12,957 bases of DNA, taken from contig JAQGJO010000449.1 in the NCBI GenBank assembly GCA_028290595.1, forward strand, positions 1 to 12,957, read 5' to 3'. The notes beneath the pieces are model-generated. The model was not told the origin of the DNA. It saw only the letters and a list, made by a program, of their open reading frames with translations, and did not search any database. Origin of the DNA: Hyphomicrobiales bacterium. GTDB lineage: Bacteria; Pseudomonadota; Alphaproteobacteria; Rhizobiales; Beijerinckiaceae. The translations under genes were made by a program, and so were the position numbers. Below, one piece after another: positions 1 to 7,161 of the stretch. Within the stretch, counting starts at the first letter, position 1; each line of letters opens with the position of its first letter.

Positions 1-170
1 CATCGTTCTTTCTCGGCCGCCGCTCGCTCAAGGCCTCGCCGACGTCGGGCATGCCGTTGTGGCAGGACCAGCTCTATATCGCGCTGGCCAAACAGTCGGC
101 CAACGCCACTGACTTCTTCTCGATCCCATCGGACCGCGTCGTCGAACTGGGCGCGCAGGTGAAAATCTGA
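1..170 (+). CDS. kup: Kup-type potassium uptake protein, C-terminal fragment
   Basis: Only the last 55 codons are in the window; the reading frame enters at base 3 and stops with TGA at 168-170. The visible part begins SFFLGRRSL and ends with [12 protein letters not shown]. It matches the end of Kup/KUP transporters, where a cytoplasmic tail carries a 'FYLGRE.L' strand, a 'GM.LW...L' segment, 'A.DFF.IP' and a terminal 'RVVELG.Q..I'. Kup proteins are inner-membrane K+/H+ symporters; the membrane part lies outside the window. The gene converges on the - strand operon that ends at 357 and shows no functional tie to it. Family recognition is firm because the tail motif is distinctive; which Kup paralogue it is cannot be told. 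Confidence 0.9.
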   Translation, partial: SFFLGRRSLKASPTSGMPLWQDQLYIALAKQSANATDFFSIPSDRVVELGAQVKI

Positions 171-187
171 CGATGCGCCGCAGCCAA

Positions 188-335
188 TGTCATTCCCGAC
201 GCGCGAAGCGCGAGCGGGAACCCAGGCGGTGCAGCGCGTCATCCCAAGGCATTGGGGTTCAACCGCGGCCGTGAGGCGCTCAATCATCAGGGTCTGGATC
301 CCCGCTCGCCTGCTACGCAGGCGTCGGGGATGACA
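188..335. repeat. 148 bp palindromic (MITE-like) intergenic repeat
   Basis: The element starts TGTCATTCCC (188-197) and ends GGGGATGACA (326-335), which are inverted copies with 9 of 10 matches. Each half also folds on itself. Hairpin one (193-220) pairs TTCCCG with CGGGAA and CGCGC with GCGCG around a GAA loop. Hairpin two (298-331) pairs ATCCCCG with CGGGGAT and CGCCTGC with GCAGGCG around a TAC loop. The left half and the reverse complement of the right half share TGTCATyCCCGACGC and GCGAGCGGGrAyCCAG, so they look like related units. It fills the gap between the convergent kup and GH2 genes. No T-run follows either hairpin in either direction, so it is not a classical terminator, though it could block read-through or transcripts in both directions. 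I recall very similar repeats in Bradyrhizobium-type genomes, but copy number here cannot be seen. Confidence 0.75.
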
Positions 336-356
336 CCCTGTGGAGATAACCTTACT

Positions 357-2822
357 TCAATAGTCGACCGTATCGACAGCGTTGAGCGCCGATACGATGC
401 CGCCTGGGTCGCCCGTGTGCCCGGCGATCCGGCTCAATGAGATTCGTCTAGGTGCGCCGGGCGCGAGGTGAAAATAATTGTCGCTTGGCTGAAATGCGCG
501 ATCTTCGATTGTCACCGTCTGCGCCAGCCGCTTGCATCCGACAACGAGCCAGAATTTGTCGCCCTGCTGTTCGACCACAGCTTCAAGATCTGCGTCATGA
601 CGCGCCTGCCCGCGGCCGGATGGGAACTGCATGGCTTCGGCCAGCAGTTCGCCGCTGTCGCGATCGATGAGGCGCAGGACATTTACGTCATGCGCGGGAG
701 GGCCGAAGCGATAGGCATAGGTCGTATCGAAGAACGCGCCGAGCAGATGTGTTGCCGAGACGGAGAATGTCGAACGGCCCGCGACTTCGATCTCCTGCGC
801 GCCGTGCGCGATCCTCACATGACCATCGCGCAGACATTCAAGCGACAGCGTCGCGCGCAAGGGCGCTGCGCGCTCGTTGAGCACATGGACCTGCAAGCCG
901 TTGACACCCTCGTCGCTCGCCAGCAATTGCACCGGGCGGAAGGCACGCTTCAATGCATAATAGGCAGACTTCGGTTCGCCGGAATGATCGACAATGCCCC
1001 AGCCGAGGGACGGCGCCAGATCCTTCCACATCAGTACGACGCCGCCAGCGGTGCGGCTGCGTGGCCGCCGCCATTCTGCGAAGACGGCCTCCATCACTTC
1101 GGCGGTCGCTGCCTGCGAACAGGCGATGTAGCGCTCGAAATCCTGCCGCTTGAGCACGTTCGGACCGACGCCATAAAGATCGCGCATATAGTGGTGACGG
1201 ATATCCTCGAAGTCCCAGGTTGCGCCGCGATCGCGCGGCACATGCGCCTTCCAGACGTCGAGCGACGTTGCCCCATCGAGTTGCATCGCCGCAAGAGCGC
1301 GGTGCGAAGGCATATTGGAGAAGGCGAGACATTCCGTCGCAAAGGCGACATCGGCCCGGCGCGCGTCTTCCAACGGCCGGCGATAAGCACCGACGCCGTA
1401 ATAATGGCCGACGCCGTGGTCGACGACGAACGGCAGATCGCCATCGCATGGGGAGTTGGCGACGTAAATGACATCCGGCCGCAAGGAGTGCAGCAAGGCC
1501 GGCGCATCCTCATTGAGGAAGCCGTTGCTCCATGTGAGGGAAGGCAGGCCCATCATCGCCGCCTGCTGGCTGATTTCGCTGCCGCCGCACACGACCACCA
1601 GGGATGGCGAGCCCTGGCGCAGCGACAGAAATTCTTTCGTCTCGTTCAACAGAGTCTCGCGAAACGCGGGGTCGCCAACTGGATAGTCGAAATTGGCCAG
1701 CATCAGATCCTGCCAGATCATGATGCCGAGTTCATCGGCGAGATCGTGGAAGACCTGCGGCTCGTAAACAGTTGTGCCGCAGACGCGGATCAGATTGATG
1801 CCGGCGTCTCGCGCCAGCCGCAGTTCGCGTTCGTAGACCTCGCGGCTCGACGGGAAGGCGACGATGTCTGGCGGCGTCCAGCAGACACCGCGCGCGAACA
1901 GACGTTCGCCGTTGATGACGAGCGCGAAATCGGCGCCATCCGTGCCGCGCTCAATCGCCAGCGACCGGAAGCCGGTGTGTCTCAGCAGATGCCATGCGCC
2001 ATCCAGTTCGACGTCCACCGAATAGAGCCGCGGCTCGCCATGGCTGTGCGGCCACCAGGGCTCGACATCTGCAATCGCAAGCTGAGCCGACCATCGATCA
2101 TCGCGCCATGCGCCCGTCACGACCTGCCCGTCGCATCGCAGGCGGATCACCTGGCCTGGCATTACATTCGCGCCGGCCGTGAAGCTCGCAGACAGGTGCC
2201 CCGTTCCCTCTTCAAGCCGCGCCTCGATGCGAAGATCGCGCACTTCCGGCCGGGCTGCCGCGATCAGCCGTATCGGCCGCCAGGGTCCGACAATCGCGAC
2301 ATCCGGACACCAGCCGGGCATGTGACCGAGCAATGTGGTGCGGACGAAACGGAGATTTTGTTCGGCGATCATGGGCACGCGCCAGCGCGCGCGCTTGCCG
2401 GTGACCTCAGTGAGCCGTTTGTTCAGGCTCTTGAAGACAAGCAGCAGTGTTTCGCCGCCCTTGAGCGCGAGCGGCACATGATGCTGTGCGAACATGCTGT
2501 CGCTTTGCAGAATCAGGCGATCGTCGAGCCAGACGTCGGCGATGGTCGCCAATCCTTCGAAGGCGAGGGTGAAATCGCTGCGCCGATCGAGCCGCAGGCG
2601 ATACCAGACGTCGCAATCATGAAGGCTTTTGGCGCTGGGCGGCAAAGCGAAGCCGCCACGCCGGAAGATGGCTTCGGCAGGCGCCAGATGTCCTGCGGGT
2701 TTCCAGCCTGCGCATTCCTGCGCTGCCGCCGCATCGGCAAACTGGCCCGCGGCAGCGATCGCCATGTCCCATCCCGCAGCGAGCACGATGTTGTCTTCGG
2801 CCCGGTTGGTCGACAGGAACAT
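357..2822 (-). CDS. GH2 family glycosidase, beta-mannosidase-like
   Basis: An 821-residue protein from ATG 2822. It has the GH2 layout: an N-terminal jelly-roll sugar-binding domain (about 10-190, with DVWYR, AFEGLATIADVWLD and WCPDVAIVGPWRPI), an immunoglobulin-like domain (about 195-290, ending with a 'TGFRSLAIER' linker) and a TIM barrel (about 300-625), followed by further beta domains. Barrel hallmarks are LINLIRVCGTTVYEP-like text near 341-354, ELGIMIWQDLM at 364-374, the acid/base region VVVCGGSEIS with Glu416, and VAFATECLAFSNMPS with the presumed nucleophile Glu497. These sites resemble beta-mannosidase 'CGNNE' and 'SEFG.QS.PS' but are diverged. No signal peptide is visible, so a cytoplasmic enzyme is likely. 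The frame stays open 91 codons upstream, but that part overlaps the DUF1839 gene in another frame; ATG 2822, 14 bp after the DUF1839 stop, is preferred despite a weak ribosome site. It is the last gene of the ACAD-DUF1839-GH2 operon. Family is sure; mannoside specificity is not. Confidence 0.87.
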   Translation of the reverse strand: MFLSTNRAEDNIVLAAGWDMAIAAAGQFADAAAAQECAGWKPAGHLAPAEAIFRRGGFALPPSAKSLHDCDVWYRLRLDRRSDFTLAFEGLATIADVWLDDRLILQSDSMFAQHHVPLALKGGETLLLVFKSLNKRLTEVTGKRARWRVPMIAEQNLRFVRTTLLGHMPGWCPDVAIVGPWRPIRLIAAARPEVRDLRIEARLEEGTGHLSASFTAGANVMPGQVIRLRCDGQVVTGAWRDDRWSAQLAIADVEPWWPHSHGEPRLYSVDVELDGAWHLLRHTGFRSLAIERGTDGADFALVINGERLFARGVCWTPPDIVAFPSSREVYERELRLARDAGINLIRVCGTTVYEPQVFHDLADELGIMIWQDLMLANFDYPVGDPAFRETLLNETKEFLSLRQGSPSLVVVCGGSEISQQAAMMGLPSLTWSNGFLNEDAPALLHSLRPDVIYVANSPCDGDLPFVVDHGVGHYYGVGAYRRPLEDARRADVAFATECLAFSNMPSHRALAAMQLDGATSLDVWKAHVPRDRGATWDFEDIRHHYMRDLYGVGPNVLKRQDFERYIACSQAATAEVMEAVFAEWRRPRSRTAGGVVLMWKDLAPSLGWGIVDHSGEPKSAYYALKRAFRPVQLLASDEGVNGLQVHVLNERAAPLRATLSLECLRDGHVRIAHGAQEIEVAGRSTFSVSATHLLGAFFDTTYAYRFGPPAHDVNVLRLIDRDSGELLAEAMQFPSGRGQARHDADLEAVVEQQGDKFWLVVGCKRLAQTVTIEDRAFQPSDNYFHLAPGAPRRISLSRIAGHTGDPGGIVSALNAVDTVDY

Positions 2823-2836
2823 GGGTTCGATCCGGC

Positions 2837-3829
2837 TCAGGCGGCTATGGAATGCGGTGCTATCTTGCGGTCGAGCGCGCTCATCAACTGGTCGTAATGA
2901 TCGGCCAGGGGCTCGAGAAAATCGCTCAAGCCTGCCGGACGACGGCGGGCGAGAGCCCTTGCAAGCTTGAATTGCAGCGCCTTCATGCCTTCCGACACGA
3001 CCTGCGCCGACAGTGCGGGCGCCGTCAGATCGATCCGGGCTTTCTCCGCAAGCCAGTTCAGATGGCTCGCCAGAAGCTCGAAATTGGCGCCGCACTGGCG
3101 CAGCGTGTTGAAGGCATAGGTGTGAAAATACGCGTCAGGCCGCTGCAGCAGATCCTCCACATGCATCGGAAAGACGAGCTTGAATTCCCGCAGCGGATTG
3201 GCTTTCGGGCGCCGCGACATCTCGCTGGCGAGCAGGCCGATAACCGCTTTCACGTTAAGCTGTTTGCGCTTGGCCGGCACTTTGACGAATTCGGTATAGG
3301 GCAACAAGGTCTGCAACCCGTCATGCGTCTTGCCGCCGGCATTGACGATGCCGTCGTAATCGTCGCCGCTCAGATCGGCGTAGCCTGCATTGTGGAAATA
3401 CGACAGCCGCCGCGCCGCGGGATCGATCGCATTGATGCAGATGGTCGTCTTGCTGTGGCCACTATGATAGGTGACGCCGCGCGTATCGGGCAGAAAATAG
3501 CCGTCAACCTCGACGAGCACGAAACGCCCGCGCGCAACCTGCGTCACGAAATGGCGCTCGCAGGTATCGAACATCGCCAGTTCGGACGTCGTGACGCCGT
3601 ACAACGATTGCAGCGAGTCGGTCGAGGGTTTGAAGAAGGTGAATTGATCGCCTTCGAAATCCTGCGTGACGGTGAAACCGAGCATGGCTTCCGGCGTCAT
3701 GTCGAGCGAGGCCAGCAGTTCGATCCACAGATCGACGTAGCAATTGGTCTCGATCCAGTTCCGGTCGCTGGCATGCAGGGCATGCGGCACGTAAGTCTTG
3801 GCGTCGAGATGAGATAGGATCACTGGCAT
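2837..3829 (-). CDS. DUF1839 family protein, possible papain-fold acyltransferase
   Basis: A 330-residue protein starting at ATG 3829, 20 bp after the ACAD stop. I recognise the DUF1839 family from the N-terminal block TNCYVDLWIELL (29-40), DFEGDQFTFFKP (57-68) and SLQSLYGV. The family has no established function that I know. The N-terminal half has the order expected of a papain-like thiol fold: Cys30 opening a helix (NCYVDLW), then FVLVEVDGYFLPD (103-115) and YHSGHSKTTICINAID (121-136) with His122 and His125, then a strand ending in Asn147 (YFHNAGY). This order resembles BtrH-type acyltransferases, which take an acyl group from a carrier protein. The C-terminal half (about 185-330) is predicted helical, with NTLRQCGANFELLASHLNWL at 241-260. 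No signal peptide or membrane segment is seen. Family call is confident; the acyltransferase idea is inference from motif order only. Confidence 0.82.
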   Translation of the reverse strand: MPVILSHLDAKTYVPHALHASDRNWIETNCYVDLWIELLASLDMTPEAMLGFTVTQDFEGDQFTFFKPSTDSLQSLYGVTTSELAMFDTCERHFVTQVARGRFVLVEVDGYFLPDTRGVTYHSGHSKTTICINAIDPAARRLSYFHNAGYADLSGDDYDGIVNAGGKTHDGLQTLLPYTEFVKVPAKRKQLNVKAVIGLLASEMSRRPKANPLREFKLVFPMHVEDLLQRPDAYFHTYAFNTLRQCGANFELLASHLNWLAEKARIDLTAPALSAQVVSEGMKALQFKLARALARRRPAGLSDFLEPLADHYDQLMSALDRKIAPHSIAA

Positions 3830-3849
3830 GATAGGCCTGACAGGTTGTC

Positions 3850-5049
3850 TCAGTTGAAAAGGCTGGTTTCGTTGCGCCCGATCAACATCAGTTTCGAAAC
3901 ATTGCCGACAATCCGGTCGTTATTGACCATCACGGCCGCTGACATGACGTCGCGCATATGACGCGAGACGCTATAGGGACTGTCGTTGCGGTAGCCGTTG
4001 ATGCCCGTCACCAGCATGGCTTCGCGCACGATATCGGCAGCCGCGGTCGAGCAGTTTACTTTCAGGTTGTTCATGGCGATCGCAAAGGAGACCGACGAGA
4101 GTTCTTCGTCGTTTTCCTTCGCCGCCTCAAACCGCCTGATGCCGTCGAGAATATCGGCTTTCATGCGCTGCAGGCTGGCGACAGCCTGGGTCAGGCGGAC
4201 CGCGCCATTGGGGATCGTGCCTGGATTTTTGCGCGCTTCGTTGCGGACATAACTGCGAGCGCGGGCGATCGCATCGGAAGCAATGCCGAACCAGACGCTG
4301 CCCCACAGGATGTGGGCCATCGCCAGCATGGATTGCCCGGCGATGTCGGCGAAGGGCTTGTCGAGAATCTGTTCGCGTGGCGCGAGCGAATCGAACTTGA
4401 AGCCTTCGGAGCAGGTGCCGCGCATGCCCAGCGTGTCCCAGGCCAGCTTCTTTTGCAGGTTGTACTGGCCTTTCAGCACCACGGCCATCACCTGATCGGA
4501 ACTGGAGGCTTCGGCATTGCGGCGGGCGGTGATCAGAATGGCATCGGCAACGGATCCGTAGGAGATGACATTGGCTTCCTTGTGCAGGCGGAACATGTCG
4601 CCTTCGGGCTCGATCGCACAGATGCTGCTGCGCATGTCGCCGCCGACGCCGCCTTCGGTCGTGGCCGACGCCAGCAGCAATTGCTGATCGCAGATCGTCT
4701 GCATGAAGCCGCGATGCCACTTGCTATCGCGACCATGGGAAACCAGGCTCGAGGTCTTGATCTGGTGCATGGCGAAGATCATCGCCGTGGAGGCACAATC
4801 CTGGCCCAGCACGGTGCAGACTTCGGCGACATCCGACAGGCCGGCGCCGTCGCCGCCCAGCTCGACCGCGACCTGCATGCCGAGAAGCCGCGCTTCTTTC
4901 AGCGCCTGCAGGGATTCATGTGGAAACCGGCCATCCCGGTCGACCTCGGCGGCATATTGTTTTGCAACGATGGCAACGGTTTCGGCGCGCTGCCGGAACG
5001 TAACTGCTGCCGCGGCTTTCTGATCCGCCGCCTTGACCGCAATGCCCAT
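3850..5049 (-). CDS. Acyl-CoA dehydrogenase-fold flavoprotein lacking the usual catalytic Glu
   Basis: A 399-residue protein from ATG 5049, with GGGAG just upstream of the start at rather short spacing. It has the ACAD order: N-terminal helical domain (about 15-120, including HESLQALKEARLLGM and LGQDCASTAMIFAMH), a middle beta domain (about 121-235, with LLLASATTEGGVGGDMRSS and AWDTLGMRGTCSEGFKFD, the flavin and substrate segment) and a C-terminal helical domain (about 236-399). In typical acyl-CoA dehydrogenases the C-terminal RD...IYEGT segment supplies the catalytic Glu. The equivalent here reads RDVMSAAVMVNNDRIVGN (366-383), placing Asn376 where Glu is expected. It may therefore be a flavin monooxygenase or oxidase of the DszC/HpaH-like branch, or act on a carrier-protein-bound substrate. 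It is first in the three-gene - strand operon and divergent from the tandem hydrolase. Fold is certain; reaction is unknown. Confidence 0.88.
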   Translation of the reverse strand: MGIAVKAADQKAAAAVTFRQRAETVAIVAKQYAAEVDRDGRFPHESLQALKEARLLGMQVAVELGGDGAGLSDVAEVCTVLGQDCASTAMIFAMHQIKTSSLVSHGRDSKWHRGFMQTICDQQLLLASATTEGGVGGDMRSSICAIEPEGDMFRLHKEANVISYGSVADAILITARRNAEASSSDQVMAVVLKGQYNLQKKLAWDTLGMRGTCSEGFKFDSLAPREQILDKPFADIAGQSMLAMAHILWGSVWFGIASDAIARARSYVRNEARKNPGTIPNGAVRLTQAVASLQRMKADILDGIRRFEAAKENDEELSSVSFAIAMNNLKVNCSTAAADIVREAMLVTGINGYRNDSPYSVSRHMRDVMSAAVMVNNDRIVGNVSKLMLIGRNETSLFN

Positions 5050-5349
5050 GACTCCCGGCCCCGCTGCTCGAATTCACTGGGAACGGTATACCTGCCCAGC
5101 CTGTAGAAAGACTTAAGCGGATTGCCCACGGGAGGTGCGACGCGGGTGTCATTTCAAATTGATGCCGGTATCGTAAGTGACTGTCCGGCAGCACGTTTCG
5201 TTCAAAACCACCAGTGCGCGCGAGCGGTCTTCAAGGCGCGTTAATCATATCTGTTCAAACCGGTTTACGATTCATTATGCATTCGCATCAAATCGCCCCG
5301 TGTTTTACCACCATGGAAATACGGATCGGGTATCAGTCTACTGTCCGGG
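5050..5349. promoter_or_regulatory. Divergent intergenic region between the ACAD operon and the tandem hydrolase
   Basis: Three hundred bases without a convincing gene; it must hold the promoters for both divergent units. The part from about 5240 to 5300 is clearly richer in A and T than its surroundings. It contains a perfect 10 bp palindrome AAACCGGTTT at 5257-5266. It also contains a two-part direct repeat: GGTATC, 7 bases, ACTGTCCGG at 5167-5188, and GGTATC, 5 bases, ACTGTCCGG at 5329-5348. The second copy abuts the hydrolase start codon. I found no small carrier-protein gene here on either strand. No clear promoter for the - strand operon was found. Confidence 0.5.
5254..5281 (+). promoter_or_regulatory. 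Weak candidate sigma-70 promoter for the tandem hydrolase
   Basis: TTCAAA (5254-5259) and TATGCA (5276-5281) are separated by 16 bp in the AT-rich part of the divergent region. The palindrome AAACCGGTTT overlaps the -35 box and the start of the spacer, which would suit a repressor site. Both boxes are imperfect, so this is only a candidate. Confidence 0.2.
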
Positions 5350-7146
5350 ATGAGCCTGCGGACGATGGAGCCTTCTTTGCAAGCGGTGACGTTCGGCCCT
5401 TGTTTCGGCATGTATCACGAAGCCGCAGGCGATACGGGAATCGTATTGCTTGCGCCGTTCGGCGTCGAAGCATTGGCTTGCCACAAGAGCATGCGCCTGC
5501 TGGCCGAGGATTGCGCCTCGCGTGGATTTCCAACGCTACGCTTTGATTTTCCCGGCACGGGCGACTCGCTCGATAACCCATTTGGCGATGAAGCCACGCG
5601 CGATGCCATCGACAGCCGTTGCAAGGCGGCGCTTGCCGCCATCGACTGGTTGAAGGCAACCAGCGGCGTCAAGAATGTGATCCTCGTGGGATTACGGTTG
5701 GGCGCATCGATCGCAACATTCGTCGGCAAGGAGGCCGGTGTGCAGCGCGTGGTGCTGATGGCGCCGATCGTGTCGGGCAAACGCTATGTCCGAGAAATGC
5801 GGTCGCTGTTCCGCATCGCCAAAGGCAAGGATGCATCGACCGCATCTCTTGGCAGACCCGATAGCACGACGCAGGCGAGCGCCGCCTTGCTTGAGTTCGA
5901 CGGATTTCGCCTGAGCCAGATGTCGCTCGACGCCTTGAATCGCATGGATATGAAAAGCCTGCCGCCGCCGGCGATGGACATCATGATCCTTGCGCCTTCG
6001 GGCCAGCTTGCGGCGGAAGATCTAGGCCAGCAATGGCGCGCTGCCGGCGCACGCGTGACGGTGCAGGATTTCCTCGGCTTTACTTCGCTCCTCACCGATC
6101 CATCGAGCGCCGATCCACCGCGCGCCGACCTGACGCAAGTGGCCGACTGGATCGGCACCGCAACACCTGCCGCCGGCAGCAGCAAGCGCCCCACAGCCGC
6201 CTGCCTCCAGGACGACACGTTTATCGAGACCGCAGCGCAATTCGGTGCGGGCCATCAGGTCTTCGGGATATTCTGCCGGGCGAAACACATGCTCGCGGCA
6301 GCGCCGGTTCTCATCCTTCTCAACACCGGCGCGAATTCTCACGTCGGCTGGGGCCGGCAGACGGTCGAGATCGCGAGACATCTCGCGGCGTCGGGCATTT
6401 CAACCTTGCGCATCGACTCGAGCGGCATCGGCGAAACGCCGGATCTGCAGGATCGTCCCACGCGCGTCTTCTATATTGCGGACTCGCGCGCCGATGTGAC
6501 GGCAGCGGTCGATTGGCTGGAGACGCAAGGCTTCCACAACCCTGCCCTGTCGGGCATTTGCAGCGGCGCCTATCTCGCCTTCCAGGCCGCGGCGGTCGAA
6601 CCGCGGCTCAGTGCGGTGGCCATGATCAACCTGCAGAAATTCGTCTGGGACGAGAATGCACGGCTGATCGTCTATTCGTCGGTGAATACCTATCTGTCGA
6701 TGCTGCGTCAGCCGGACGTGTGGCTGCGGCTGCTCAAGGGCGACGTCGACACGCGCGGCATTCTGCGGACCATCGGCGAACGGATTCTTCGCGTCGCCCG
6801 CACACGGTTTCTACGTGCCTTCAATCCCGCTGCGGAAGCGGGCGACAAGGAACATAGTTTCGTCCTCGACACATTCTTCGAATTCCGCCGGCGCGGCCTG
6901 CGCGTGCTGATGGCCTATTCGCTGGGCGATGGCGGCATCGACGAAATGAAAATGCACCTTGGGCGCAATGGCGTACGCATCGCATATCCGGGCTTCAAAT
7001 TTGCCCAGGTGGATGCGCTCGACCACAATTTTACGTCCGCCGAAGACCGCGCGCTGCTGGTGCCGCTGCTGCGCGATTTCATTCTCGACTGCGCGCAGAA
7101 TGACGCGGCGCAAGACGCGCCGGCCATGGCGCTGGCCGCCGAATAG
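5350..7146 (+). CDS. Tandem alpha/beta-hydrolase protein with altered nucleophile sites
   Basis: A 598-residue protein holding two alpha/beta-hydrolase domains. Domain one (about 12-270) has LAPFG near 34-38, RFDFPGTGDS (64-73) and the nucleophile elbow VGLRLGAS, where Arg116 sits at the position of the usual Ser; the stretch where a catalytic His is expected reads LTDPSSADPP (248-257) without His. Domain two (about 300-582) has LILLNTGANSHVGWGR, RIDSSGIGET (354-363), elbow SGICSGAYLA with Cys404, an acid candidate Asp527 (LGDGGID) and His559 (LDHNF). It resembles the paired hydrolases of exosortase-A loci and S33-type peptidases. I infer domain one is non-catalytic and domain two uses a Cys-Asp-His set, possibly as a thioesterase or acyltransferase. 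No signal peptide is seen. ATG 5350 is used; ATG 5365 (MEPSLQ) is an equally possible start, as neither has a strong ribosome site. Divergent from the ACAD operon. Confidence 0.85.
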   Translation: MSLRTMEPSLQAVTFGPCFGMYHEAAGDTGIVLLAPFGVEALACHKSMRLLAEDCASRGFPTLRFDFPGTGDSLDNPFGDEATRDAIDSRCKAALAAIDWLKATSGVKNVILVGLRLGASIATFVGKEAGVQRVVLMAPIVSGKRYVREMRSLFRIAKGKDASTASLGRPDSTTQASAALLEFDGFRLSQMSLDALNRMDMKSLPPPAMDIMILAPSGQLAAEDLGQQWRAAGARVTVQDFLGFTSLLTDPSSADPPRADLTQVADWIGTATPAAGSSKRPTAACLQDDTFIETAAQFGAGHQVFGIFCRAKHMLAAAPVLILLNTGANSHVGWGRQTVEIARHLAASGISTLRIDSSGIGETPDLQDRPTRVFYIADSRADVTAAVDWLETQGFHNPALSGICSGAYLAFQAAAVEPRLSAVAMINLQKFVWDENARLIVYSSVNTYLSMLRQPDVWLRLLKGDVDTRGILRTIGERILRVARTRFLRAFNPAAEAGDKEHSFVLDTFFEFRRRGLRVLMAYSLGDGGIDEMKMHLGRNGVRIAYPGFKFAQVDALDHNFTSAEDRALLVPLLRDFILDCAQNDAAQDAPAMALAAE

Positions 7147-7161
7147 TTTCGGCAAGCCCTC

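Noticed and set aside
193..331. Hairpins as intrinsic terminators for kup or GH2
   Set aside because: No T-run follows either stem on either strand; they are better explained as parts of a repeat element.
252..440. Small + strand frame of 62 codons
   Set aside because: It runs through the palindromic repeat and into the end of the GH2 gene; no ribosome site or protein feature.
468..2897. 809-codon open frame on the + strand opposite the GH2 gene
   Set aside because: Its translation has no recognisable domain and is rich in Arg, Ala and His, as expected for a shadow frame of GC-rich DNA; the GH2 protein on the other strand has clear family motifs.
2823..3095. N-terminal extension of the GH2 protein by 91 residues
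   Set aside because: It lies inside the DUF1839 coding region in another frame and its Arg/Ser-rich text has no GH2 similarity.
2852..3817. 321-codon + strand frame opposite DUF1839
   Set aside because: Antisense shadow; DUF1839 motifs on the - strand explain the region.
3958..5106. 382-codon + strand frame opposite the ACAD gene
   Set aside because: Antisense shadow with no family features; the ACAD gene on the - strand is unambiguous.
5214..5546. 110-codon + strand frame in the divergent gap, considered as a carrier protein
   Set aside because: It has no DSL phosphopantetheine motif and overlaps the hydrolase gene in another frame.
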